A stretch of DNA of 64,000 bases from contig NZ_JAIGNS010000002.1 of assembly GCF_019711615.1 (NCBI RefSeq), forward strand, positions 669,501 through 733,500. Direction: 5' to 3'. The notes below the pieces were generated by a model that saw only the letters and a program-made list of their open reading frames with translations, did no database searches and was not told the origin of the DNA. Positions 43,470 through 50,939 of the stretch are shown piece after piece. The position numbers and the translations under genes are program-made. How positions within the stretch are numbered: position 1 is the stretch's first letter; each line of letters starts with the position of its first letter. The stretch is from Qipengyuania intermedia (GTDB taxonomy: Bacteria > Pseudomonadota > Alphaproteobacteria > Sphingomonadales > Sphingomonadaceae).

Positions 43470-44378
43470 TTAGGCGGCGAGACGATTAGTCCGCCGATAA
43501 GTAAGGCGACGCCCAAAACCACCCTTAATGATTTCGCCTGCGCGTTCCGCATCGCTCATGTCGCGAGTGCTGGCGCGTAAATCGAACTCGGCAAGGTAGC
43601 GGTGAAGGTGAGCCTCGCTAAGGTGGTGGTAGGTGCCGACCACACCGCGCTTGAAAATCGAAAAGAAGTTCTCAGCGCTGTTAGAGTGGAACATGCCTTC
43701 CGCGTAGATCGCTGCGCGGTGGTTTACGGCATGATGCGAGGTAAACTCCTTGCCTACGCTGATGTAGCCCTTGTGCTCATCGGTCATGAGGCTGGATGCA
43801 CGGTCAACGTTCTGGACCAGCACACCGCGAAGGGTGTTGGCGTGGACGTTGGCAACATGGAACGAACGCGAGGCCCCGCCACGCTCCACTAGGGAGACGA
43901 CGATCTGCTTCTTGGGGACAGGACCCCAGGCGCGGTTTTTGGCCTTGCCGCCTACATAGGTTTCATCTGCTTCGACGATCTGGCCAGCGCCACCAATTGG
44001 ACCGTCGCCATTGGCACCGTCCATGGCTTCACGAATGCGATGGCAAAGGAACCACGCAGTCTTGTAGCTGACGCCGATCATGCGGCCCATCTGAGCGGCG
44101 CTCATGCCCTTCTTGGAGGCGGCCATGATGTGCGTAGCAAGCAACCACTTGTTCAAGGGAACGTGGCTGCGCTCCATGACGGTGCCGGTGCGGACAGTGA
44201 ACTTGTCGCGGCAGTCATTGCAAAGGAACATTCCGGCCTGCGTCTTACCCTTCATGCGGTGGACGTTGTCCGAACCACAATGGGGACAAACTGGTTCGCC
44301 ACCCCAACGCGTTTCTTCGATGTGCGCCTCTGCCTTGGCAGCGTCATGGAAAATGGGGTTGGTGATGTCGATATTCAT
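43470..44378 (-). CDS. IS1595-family transposase
   Basis: 302 residues, full length for the family. The N-terminal zinc ribbon has VCPHCGSDNVHRMKGKT and FLCNDCRDKFTVRTGT, then a helix-turn-helix region (KGMSAAQMGRMIGVSYKTAW) and the ISXO2-like catalytic domain: first Asp in VEADETYVGGKAKN, second Asp in LMTDEHKGYISVG, and the DDN/E-type third motif in FHSNSAENFFSIFKRGVVG. It moves the element by cut-and-paste transposition. No frameshift or stop is seen, so it is probably active. Its start is 64 bp from the right end of the element. Confidence 0.95.
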   Translation of the reverse strand: MNIDITNPIFHDAAKAEAHIEETRWGGEPVCPHCGSDNVHRMKGKTQAGMFLCNDCRDKFTVRTGTVMERSHVPLNKWLLATHIMAASKKGMSAAQMGRMIGVSYKTAWFLCHRIREAMDGANGDGPIGGAGQIVEADETYVGGKAKNRAWGPVPKKQIVVSLVERGGASRSFHVANVHANTLRGVLVQNVDRASSLMTDEHKGYISVGKEFTSHHAVNHRAAIYAEGMFHSNSAENFFSIFKRGVVGTYHHLSEAHLHRYLAEFDLRASTRDMSDAERAGEIIKGGFGRRLTYRRTNRLAA

Positions 44379-44413
44379 GGCGGTTTCCTTGCTTACCCAT
44401 CTTATGACAGATG

Positions 44414-44442
44414 TGGACTGCTAAGTAAAGTATATAATTGCC
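44414..44442 (-). repeat. Right terminal inverted repeat of IS1595 element
   Basis: On the minus strand begins GGCAATTATATACTTTAC and ends AGCAGTCCA; 26 of 29 positions match the left end at 42136-42164. Confidence 0.93.
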
Positions 44443-44450
44443 ATAATATG
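44443..44450. repeat. Target-site duplication, right copy
   Basis: ATAATATG, a perfect copy of 42128-42135, directly outside the right end of the element. Confidence 0.92.
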
Positions 44451-44480
44451 CAAGCGGTCTCTCCACAGGCATGGAGGTGA

Positions 44481-44957
44481 ATGGTGCGAAAGCAGTTGGT
44501 CGAACGCGAGCTGACCGAAGAAGGCCCTCGCAAGGGAGGCTCGGCGAAAGGCAGAAAGCGAACCGTAACGGTGAATGCCGCGGAATCGCCGCTGTCCTGG
44601 GCGCATGCGCGGGGCCATCTCGACGACCGCCTGTTCGATGCAGGCGAGCGGTTGCGGGCCGATTACGAGCGCGCACAAATCGCCCCGGGAATCACGATGC
44701 GCTGGGACCCCGTCCGCGTGGACGGCGGAGGCGGTGACGGCATGACGCCGGGTGAGCGCCAGCTTGCGGCCCGCGCTCGCTTCGACGGAGCGATGGCGCT
44801 GGCGGGCAGCGGCCTGAAGGATGTCCTGTGGCACGTCGTCTGCAATTGCGAGAGCCTGTCCCATGCCGAAAAGGGCCTTGGCTGGCCCGCAAGGAGCGGA
44901 AAGCTGGTGCTCCGGCTGGCACTGGACCGGGTGGCCGATTTCTATCGGATCCGCTGA
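44481..44957 (+). CDS. DUF6456 domain protein
   Basis: 158 residues. A basic N-terminus (RKQLVERELTEEGPRKGGSA) leads into a DUF6456-type helical domain: AESPLSWAHARGHLDDRLFD, AGERLRADYERAQIAPGITM-RWD, ALAGSGLKDVLWHVVCNCES and LGWPARSGKLVLRLALDRVA. DUF6456 proteins are common in alphaproteobacteria and look like DNA-binding or structural regulators, but their function is unknown. GGAGGTGA precedes the start. Before the IS insertion it would have been divergent from the XRE gene at 41505 with a short shared promoter; now the element lies only 38 bp upstream of its start. Confidence 0.85.
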   Translation: MVRKQLVERELTEEGPRKGGSAKGRKRTVTVNAAESPLSWAHARGHLDDRLFDAGERLRADYERAQIAPGITMRWDPVRVDGGGGDGMTPGERQLAARARFDGAMALAGSGLKDVLWHVVCNCESLSHAEKGLGWPARSGKLVLRLALDRVADFYRIR

Positions 44958-45520
44958 GCGACGTTCTGGCGTAGCCGCGGGAGGACCTGCTCCTCGAACC
45001 AGGGGTTCTGTCGCATCCATAGTGTCGAGCGCCATGCGGGGTGGGGTAGGGGCAGAAATTCCGGCAGGTATTCTGCAAAGTTCCGGACACGCTGAGTCAT
45101 CGAAAGCTGGCGCGTGCGCGGAAGGTAATAGGCTTGCGCATAAGCACCGACGAGCAATGTCAGTCTGTCTTTGGGCAGGATTTCGAGCACGCTTTCATGC
45201 CATAGCGGCGCGCATTCGGGCCGGGGCGGTTTGTCGCCTCCGCTGGCCTTGCCCGGATAGCAGAAGCCCATCGGGACGAGCGCGACCTGCTGTGGATCGT
45301 ACATCTGCTCCTTGGTGAGGCCGGTCCATTCGCGCAGCCGGTCACCGCTCGCATCGTCCCATGGAATGCCGCTTTCATGGACTTTCGATCCGGGCGCCTG
45401 GCCGATGATGAGGAGGCGTGCCTCGGGCGAAAAGCTGGCGACGGGACGCACACCGTGGGGCAAGTGCTTTTCGCACAGCCGGCAGGCGGCGATCCGCGAT
45501 GCAAGCGCTTCTGCGCTCAA
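44942..45520 (-). CDS. Uracil-DNA glycosylase superfamily protein
   Basis: 192 residues of the UDG fold: ARLLIIGQAPGSKVHESGIP with motif A-like GQAPG, WDDASGDRLREWTGLTKEQM, CYPGKASGGDKPPRPECAP, and motif B-like LPLPHPAWRSTLWM with His. N-terminal Cys14 and Cys17 (CRLCEKH) recall Fe-S UDG families, but a full four-cysteine set is not evident. This subgroup is annotated only as uracil-DNA glycosylase family. Its start overlaps the uup stop by 4 bp, and its end overlaps the convergent DUF6456 gene by 16 bp. Confidence 0.85.
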   Translation of the reverse strand: MSAEALASRIAACRLCEKHLPHGVRPVASFSPEARLLIIGQAPGSKVHESGIPWDDASGDRLREWTGLTKEQMYDPQQVALVPMGFCYPGKASGGDKPPRPECAPLWHESVLEILPKDRLTLLVGAYAQAYYLPRTRQLSMTQRVRNFAEYLPEFLPLPHPAWRSTLWMRQNPWFEEQVLPRLRQNVAQRIR

Positions 45521-47322
45521 AGCGCCTCTGCCATTTCCGCCAGCATCAGCCAGCGTTCTTCGGCCGCGTCCTTCTCGGTCCGGGCGTTCTCGATCCCTTC
45601 GCTGATCGTGGCGAATTTCTTGGGATCCTTGGTGTAGAGATCGGGGTCGGACAGTATCGTCTCGCCCTTGGCGATGGCGGCTTCAAGTTCCTCTATACGC
45701 GCAGGCAGCAATTCGAGGTCGCGCTGGTCCTTGTAGGACAGTTTCGTCGGCTTCGCCCTGACTTGCTCGGCAGACTTGGCGGCGGGCTTGTCCTGGCGCT
45801 TCTCTTTTGCCTGAACGGGCGCGCGGCGTTTTTTTTCCCAGTCCTCATAGCCACCGGCTACGATATCGACCTTGCCGGTACCGTCGAGGCCGAGCGTGAT
45901 GGTGACGGTGCGATCGAGGAAGTCGCGATCGTGGCTGACGATCAGCACGGTGCCTTCGTAATCCGCGATCACTTCCTGCAGGAGGTCCAGCGTTTCGAGG
46001 TCGAGATCGTTGGTCGGCTCGTCCAGCACGAGGAGGTTCGATGCCTTGGCGAATTCGCGCGCCAGAAGCAGCCGCGAACGTTCGCCGCCGGACAGGACCG
46101 CGACTTTCATGTCGACGATCTTGGGGTCGAACAGGAATTCCTTGAGATAGCCCTGCACGTGCTTGCGGTTGCCGCGCACGTCGATCCAGTCGCCGCCTTC
46201 GGCCAGCACCTGGCGGACGGTCTTGTCGTCGGTGAGCAACTGGCGTTGCTGGTCGATCATCACGCCGGTCAGGGTCTTGGCGATTTCCACCGTGCCGCTG
46301 TCGGGTTCCAGTTCGCCGGTCAGCATTTTCAGCAGCGTCGTCTTGCCTGCACCGTTGGAGCCGACAATGCCGATCCGGTCGCCGCGCTGGATGCGCAGGT
46401 TGAACGGCTTGATGATCGTGCGCTCGCCGTAAGACTTGGTGATGCCTTCCGCGACGATAACCGACTTGGACTTGAAGTCCTCTTCAGTCGCCAGCTTCAG
46501 CTTGGCGGTGCCCGCGCTCGCAATCATCGAGGCGCGCTGCGCGCGCATCTGCCATAATTTTTCCAGCCTGCCCTGGTTGCGCTTGCGCCGCGCGGTGACG
46601 CCGCGCTCCAGCCAGTGCGCCTCTAGCTTCAGCTTCGCGTCGAGCTTTTCTGCCGCGCGCGCTTCCTCGGCGTAGACCTGTTCTTCCCAGGCTTCGTAAC
46701 CGCCGAAACCGACTTCTTTGCGACGAAGATTGCCGCGGTCGAGCCAGACGGTCGCGCGGGTCAGGCGTTTCAGGAAGGTGCGGTCGTGGCTTATGACCAA
46801 GAAAGCGCCGCGATAGCGGTCGAGCCAGCCTTCGAGGAATTCGATGGCCGCCAGATCGAGATGGTTCGTCGGCTCGTCCATCAGCAACAGGTCGGGATCC
46901 TGCGCCAGCGCGCGGGCAATGGCGGCGCGGCGCTTCTCGCCGCCGCTGGCGCCCTCGGTCGCACGGCTCATATCGATGCCGAGCTGGCCGGCGATGGCCT
47001 CTACCTCGTGCTCTTGCGGCGCGTGAGCACCATCGAGCGCCCAATCCATCAGCGTGGAGTGGCCAGAAAGATCGGGGTCCTGTTCAAGCAGGACGATACG
47101 CGTGCCCGGCTTGATCTTGCGCGTCCCTGCATCGGTTTCCAGCTGGCCGTCGATCATGCGGAAAAGCGTGGTCTTGCCGACACCGTTGCGGCCGATCAGC
47201 GCCAGCCGGTCGCGCGGGCCAATATGCAGGTCGAGCGGGTCGTGATCCGGCCCGCCGAACAGCCACTTGCCGCCCTGTTGGAGGGCCATGCCTTCGAGGC
47301 TGAGGATGGGGGGCTGTGCCAT
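45517..47322 (-). CDS. uup: ABC-F ATPase Uup
   Basis: 601-residue tandem ATPase without membrane helices. First cassette GRNGVGKTTLFRMIDGQ with signature SGGEKRRAAIARAL and DEPTNHLDLAAI; second GSNGAGKTTLLKMLTGELEP with SGGERSRLLLAREF and DEPTNDLDLETL. The C-terminal coiled coil with DNA-binding character (LSYKDQRDLELLPARIEELE) is the Uup hallmark. Uup acts on ribosomes and limits precise transposon excision. Start at 47322 gives the normal N-terminus MAQPPILSLEGMALQQGGKW. Coupled to the UDG-like gene downstream. Confidence 0.94.
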   Translation of the reverse strand: MAQPPILSLEGMALQQGGKWLFGGPDHDPLDLHIGPRDRLALIGRNGVGKTTLFRMIDGQLETDAGTRKIKPGTRIVLLEQDPDLSGHSTLMDWALDGAHAPQEHEVEAIAGQLGIDMSRATEGASGGEKRRAAIARALAQDPDLLLMDEPTNHLDLAAIEFLEGWLDRYRGAFLVISHDRTFLKRLTRATVWLDRGNLRRKEVGFGGYEAWEEQVYAEEARAAEKLDAKLKLEAHWLERGVTARRKRNQGRLEKLWQMRAQRASMIASAGTAKLKLATEEDFKSKSVIVAEGITKSYGERTIIKPFNLRIQRGDRIGIVGSNGAGKTTLLKMLTGELEPDSGTVEIAKTLTGVMIDQQRQLLTDDKTVRQVLAEGGDWIDVRGNRKHVQGYLKEFLFDPKIVDMKVAVLSGGERSRLLLAREFAKASNLLVLDEPTNDLDLETLDLLQEVIADYEGTVLIVSHDRDFLDRTVTITLGLDGTGKVDIVAGGYEDWEKKRRAPVQAKEKRQDKPAAKSAEQVRAKPTKLSYKDQRDLELLPARIEELEAAIAKGETILSDPDLYTKDPKKFATISEGIENARTEKDAAEERWLMLAEMAEAL

Positions 47323-47365
47323 AACGCAGCGCGAGGTAGTCGCGCCGCCCCCAAGCTGCAAGCGC

Positions 47366-48940
47366 CTACTGGGCGGCTGCGCGCGAACCTTTCTGCATTT
47401 CCACCATTGCGGCAACGCTTTCGAGCAGTTTGGGCGCGTCGTAGATCACGCCGTCCTTGATCGTCCAGCGCACGCCGCCGACCTGCTCGATTGTGCCGGC
47501 CTCGCGGTTCAGCTTCGTGTGACCGGTGCCGTAGAGCAGCTTGAGATTGTCAAGGGGATTGCCCGGGACGATTACCAGATCGGCCAGCTTGCCCACCTGG
47601 ATCGTGCCCATCGGCGCCTCTTCACCGCGCGGATCGTAGATTTCCTGCGCGCCTGCGGTGGTGGCGGCGCGGATGACCTCCAGCGGGCTGAGACCTGCTT
47701 CGCGCAGCATTTCGAGCTCGCCGATATAGGCGAAGCCCCACGTCTGGTAGATATAACCCGGATCGCTTCCTGCGGTGACGCGCCCGCCCCGGCGGTGGAA
47801 TTCGGCAGTCAGGTCGAACCAGTAGCGGTAGAACTTGCGCCAGGCGACCTCGTCTTCCGTGCTCCAGTCCTTGTAATAGCTGCCATGGTTGGTGGCGCTG
47901 GGTGCGTAGAAATCCATCAGCGAGGGCAGGCTGTAACGCGCATGCCAGTCGCGGTTTTTCGCGGCCATGACGTCGCGGCTGGCAGAATAGATGTTGAAGG
48001 TGGGGCTGAGCGTCACGCCGCTTTCGATCAGGAAATCGATATAGGCGTCCCATTCCTCGCTATGCGGCTCGACCACCTGGTCGGCGAGGCGGGCGACCCA
48101 GCCGAAACGCGATTGCTCGTCGAAATAATTGTAGCCCTGCGGATAACGGGGCAGCGCATTGTCATCGAGAAGGCTTTCGAAGTGGCCGTAAAAATGCGTG
48201 ATCCCGTCGAGGCCCAGTTCGACCGCCTTGCGGGCATTCACCCTCTGCACCCCCGGCTGCGCGAGGTGGGCGACCGTGCCGAGGCCCTGTTTCTCTGCCT
48301 CGTCCAGCGCCGCGCCGAGCACGTCAGGCATGGCTGAGTTGAAGAACTTGATGCCCCAGAACCCCTGTGCCTCGGCCCAGCGCACCCATTCGCGCGCTCC
48401 GGTTTCTGTCGTCGGGGCGGGGCGGCCCCATTTGTCGCCGAACACGGCGTAAGGGAACAGGCGCGGGGCAACGATTGCATTCGCCTCGCTGCGCTGGCGG
48501 TCGGTAAGGTCGGGCTGGCCGGGTCCGAAATAGAAGCTCACCCCGCGCACGCTGGTCACGCCATGTGCGAGCCAGAGGCGATAGCCATAGGAGGGCTGCG
48601 CAGCCTTGGACGGATCGCCATTGTGGCCGTGCGTGTCCACGAAGCCGGGCATGACGGCCATCCCTGTGGCATCGATCACGCGGTCCGCCGATGCTTTAAC
48701 GTCGGCAGGAGCACCGCCGCCATGGATGGCCGCGATGCGATTGCCCTCGATGACGATATCGACCGGACCCATGGGCGGCGCACCCGATCCTTCGATCATC
48801 GTGGCGCCCGAGACGATCAGCGTTCCGAACGGCCCTTCCGCTTCGCCCGGCTGGATGTCGGGCACCGGCTCCATCTGCGCCGCAAGCCCGCTCCCGAGCG
48901 TCGCCGCTGCCATCGCGATGAGATATTTGCCAAGCCGCAT
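47366..48940 (-). CDS. Secreted amidohydrolase
   Basis: 524-residue exported amidohydrolase. A signal peptide (GKYLIAMAAATLGSGLAA) is followed by the beta sandwich (GTLIVSGATMIEGSGAPPMG) and TIM barrel with the first metal site in MPGFVDTHGHNGDPSKAAQP, histidines in GTVAHLAQPGV and GITHFYGHFESLL, the catalytic Asp in RVTAGSDPGYIYQ, and the C-terminal IQVGKLADLVIVPGNPLDNL. It differs from the amidohydrolase at 4339 in size and detail. Substrate unknown. AGGGGGA precedes the start at 48940. Confidence 0.87.
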   Translation of the reverse strand: MRLGKYLIAMAAATLGSGLAAQMEPVPDIQPGEAEGPFGTLIVSGATMIEGSGAPPMGPVDIVIEGNRIAAIHGGGAPADVKASADRVIDATGMAVMPGFVDTHGHNGDPSKAAQPSYGYRLWLAHGVTSVRGVSFYFGPGQPDLTDRQRSEANAIVAPRLFPYAVFGDKWGRPAPTTETGAREWVRWAEAQGFWGIKFFNSAMPDVLGAALDEAEKQGLGTVAHLAQPGVQRVNARKAVELGLDGITHFYGHFESLLDDNALPRYPQGYNYFDEQSRFGWVARLADQVVEPHSEEWDAYIDFLIESGVTLSPTFNIYSASRDVMAAKNRDWHARYSLPSLMDFYAPSATNHGSYYKDWSTEDEVAWRKFYRYWFDLTAEFHRRGGRVTAGSDPGYIYQTWGFAYIGELEMLREAGLSPLEVIRAATTAGAQEIYDPRGEEAPMGTIQVGKLADLVIVPGNPLDNLKLLYGTGHTKLNREAGTIEQVGGVRWTIKDGVIYDAPKLLESVAAMVEMQKGSRAAAQ

Positions 48941-49068
48941 TCCGGTCCCCCTACTCCTGCGCATGCGCTACCGCCATCGGACGAAGATGAAAAGGAGGGA
49001 ACCTCGGCGTTCAGCCGTTGGTAAAGGTGGGGAGCCGAAAAACGCGTCTCAACAAAAGGAGTTACGTT

Positions 49069-49788
49069 ATGATCCGCCATACCGTCCCAGCTCTCGCAGC
49101 GCTTGCGATGGCCGGTACCGCACAGGCTGCCGAAGTGCAGATCGCGGCGACCGGCCCCGTCGTGGAGCTCAGCATTACCGAGCAGATCGAGGCGGAGCCC
49201 GACATCGTGAATGTGGGCGCAGGCGTGGTGACCAACGCACCCACTGCAGTCGAAGCCCTGCGACAGAATTCGGTCGAGATGCGCAAGGTGATCGACCGGA
49301 TCAAGGCGCTGGGCGTGGCGGAGCGGGATATCCAGACCTCCGGCATCAACCTGAACGCGCGCTACGATTACGACCAACGCCAGCAGCGCCAGGTTTTCCG
49401 CGGCTACCAGGCGATGAACCAGGTCAGCGTGAAGCTGCGCAATATCGACGAGACCGGCAAAGTGCTCGACGCGCTTGTCGTGGCGGGCGCGACCAATCTC
49501 GACGGTCCGCGCTTCAGCCTCGAAGACGACGCGCAAGCCAAGGCTCGTGCAAGGGCCACGGCGATGCAGCGGGGCCGCGAACAGGCGCTCGAGTATGCGC
49601 AGCTTGCGGGATTTAGCGGCATTCGCCTGCTGGAAGTGAACGAGACGATCACCGGTCGCTCGCCGGGTCCGTACCCTGTGGTGCGCACCGCCTCTCTCGA
49701 GGCCGCTGCCGACCAGTCGGCTCCGGTCCAGCCCGGCCTCGTTAGCACCGGCGTCAACGTAACAGTGAAATACGAGATGACCCGCTGA
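49069..49788 (+). CDS. SIMPL (DUF541) periplasmic protein
   Basis: 239 residues: signal peptide (IRHTVPALAALAMAGTAQA) and a SIMPL/DUF541 domain with ITEQIEAEPDIVNVGAGVVT, VIDRIKALGVAERDIQTSGI, and YQAMNQVSVKLRNIDETGKV. Members such as the 26-kDa BP26 periplasmic immunogen of Brucella form large ring assemblies; the physiological role is not settled, with oxidative or membrane stress suggested. AAAGGAG precedes the start. It lies just ahead of the PepSY-regulator-kinase set but has its own ribosome site. Confidence 0.9.
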   Translation: MIRHTVPALAALAMAGTAQAAEVQIAATGPVVELSITEQIEAEPDIVNVGAGVVTNAPTAVEALRQNSVEMRKVIDRIKALGVAERDIQTSGINLNARYDYDQRQQRQVFRGYQAMNQVSVKLRNIDETGKVLDALVVAGATNLDGPRFSLEDDAQAKARARATAMQRGREQALEYAQLAGFSGIRLLEVNETITGRSPGPYPVVRTASLEAAADQSAPVQPGLVSTGVNVTVKYEMTR

Positions 49789-49789
49789 A

Positions 49790-49826
49790 CCATTGTGAAC
49801 GTGCACATTCACGACTTGTTCAATGG
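49790..49826 (+). promoter_or_regulatory. Dyad region upstream of the PepSY gene
   Basis: CCATTG (49790-49795) faces CAATGG (49821-49826) around a core with GTGAAC, ATTCAC and GTTCA steps; GTGAACGTGCACATTCAC is itself a dyad. TGAACG/CGTTCA recurs upstream of the response regulator gene. Candidate regulator box; binding is inferred. Confidence 0.4.
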
Positions 49827-49850
49827 CTCGGGAGTAGTCACTAAAGCATC

Positions 49851-50156
49851 ATGAAACGCCTGCTTGCATCCTTCCTCGCTTTCGGTCTCGTGGCCGGCCC
49901 GCTTATGGCGACCCCGGCAGAGGCGCAGCGTCGCACCGACCAGGGCGAAGCACGCAAGGAAATGCGGGCAGGCAATATCATGCGCGCCCGCGAAATCGAA
50001 AACCGCATCGTGCCTTCTATGGGCGACGCGGAATATCTCGGTTTCGACTATGATTCGACCGCGATGGCCTACCGCCTGAAGTTCATCAAGGACGGCAAGG
50101 TGAAGTTCGTCGACGTCGATGCTCGCACCGGCCGCGTGCTGCGCCGAAGCCGCTGA
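49851..50156 (+). CDS. PepSY-like periplasmic protein
   Basis: 101 residues. A signal peptide (RLLASFLAFGLVAGPLMATP) is followed by a small alpha/beta domain: RKEMRAGNIMRAREIENRIV, then DAEYLGFDYDSTAMAYRLKF and VKFVDVDARTGRVLRRSR, the strand pattern and DARTGRVL ending typical of PepSY-type domains. Such small exported proteins often precede two-component systems of the PhoPQ kind and may modulate the sensor. Here a response regulator and kinase follow after 105 bp. Confidence 0.8.
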   Translation: MKRLLASFLAFGLVAGPLMATPAEAQRRTDQGEARKEMRAGNIMRAREIENRIVPSMGDAEYLGFDYDSTAMAYRLKFIKDGKVKFVDVDARTGRVLRRSR

Positions 50157-50195
50157 TCCGTCCAACACGTGGTCTGATCAGGGAACAAGAAACTC

Positions 50196-50227
50196 CGTTC
50201 ATCTTGACGCGTTCATCTACATGAACG
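50196..50227 (+). promoter_or_regulatory. Triple CGTTCAT box before regulator gene
   Basis: CGTTCATCT at 50196-50204 is repeated at 50210-50218, and the inverted form ATGAACG lies at 50221-50227, so GTTCATCTACATGAAC (50211-50226) is also a dyad. It ends 35 bp before the response regulator start. Probably an autoregulatory binding site for the OmpR-type regulator. Confidence 0.5.
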
Positions 50228-50261
50228 ACACGCTTTACGCAGATTACAAGGACGGAAATTC

Positions 50262-50939
50262 ATGCGGATCCTGATTGTCGAGGACGAACCTACGCTCGGC
50301 CAGCAGCTCAAGACCACTCTCGAGCAGAACGGCTATGCGGTCGACTTGTCGACCGATGGCGAAGACGGGCACTTCCTCGGTTCCACCGAAGATTACGATG
50401 CTGTGATCCTCGACCTCGGGCTGCCCGAGATCGACGGTCTGACCGTGCTTGGCATGTGGCGTAAGGAAGGGCGCAAGTTCCCCGTCCTGGTGCTCACCGC
50501 GCGCGACAGCTGGTCGGACAAGGTCGCCGGCCTCGACGCAGGCGCGGACGACTATCTCGCCAAGCCGTTTCAGACCGAAGAGCTTATCGCCCGCCTGCGC
50601 GCTCTCATCCGCCGCGCTTCGGGCAATACCTCGAGCGAACTGACAGCCGGACAGGTCCGCCTGGACACCCGTTCGGGCCGCGTCACGCTGGCGGGCGAGC
50701 CGGTCAAGCTGACGGCGCAGGAATACAAGCTGCTGAGCTACCTCATGCACCACAAGGGCAAGGTGGTCAGCCGCACCGAACTGATCGAGCACATTTACGA
50801 TCAGGATTTCGACCGCGATTCCAATACGATCGAGGTCTTCGTTACGCGCATCCGCAAGAAACTGGGTGCAGAGGTAATCACGACTATCCGTGGACTTGGG
50901 TACAGCCTCGACGACCCCGCTGACGCGCCCCGAGCCTGA
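50262..50939 (+). CDS. OmpR/PhoP-type response regulator
   Basis: 225 residues: receiver domain with the phosphorylated Asp51 in AVILDLGLPEIDG, acidic pocket IVEDEP, and Lys in DDYLAKPFQ; then an OmpR-type winged helix with LTAQEYKLLSYLMHHKGKVV and SNTIEVFVTRIRKKLGAEVI. It regulates transcription when phosphorylated by the kinase encoded next, whose GTG start lies 50 bp inside the end of this gene. Overall character and the PepSY neighbour suggest a PhoP-like envelope or cation response. Confidence 0.95.
   Translation: MRILIVEDEPTLGQQLKTTLEQNGYAVDLSTDGEDGHFLGSTEDYDAVILDLGLPEIDGLTVLGMWRKEGRKFPVLVLTARDSWSDKVAGLDAGADDYLAKPFQTEELIARLRALIRRASGNTSSELTAGQVRLDTRSGRVTLAGEPVKLTAQEYKLLSYLMHHKGKVVSRTELIEHIYDQDFDRDSNTIEVFVTRIRKKLGAEVITTIRGLGYSLDDPADAPRA

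Larger units (their letters stand above)
42136..44442 (-). mobile_element. IS1595-family element with passenger genes
   Basis: Complete 2,307-bp element: 29-bp imperfect terminal inverted repeats (42136-42164 and 44414-44442, 26 of 29 matching), perfect 8-bp target duplications on both sides, and one IS1595-type transposase gene near the right end, transcribed inward. Unlike a minimal insertion sequence it carries about 1.3 kb of extra DNA with three additional ORFs (42183-42353, 42307-42879, 42878-43024) and a gene-poor stretch. It is inserted in the divergent intergenic region between an XRE regulator and a DUF6456 gene. Intact transposase, near-identical ends and a perfect duplication point to a fairly recent insertion. 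Confidence 0.93.

Noticed and set aside
43083-43580. 165-codon plus-strand frame in the IS element
   Set aside because: Its second part is antisense to the transposase; the product is low-complexity and without recognisable features.
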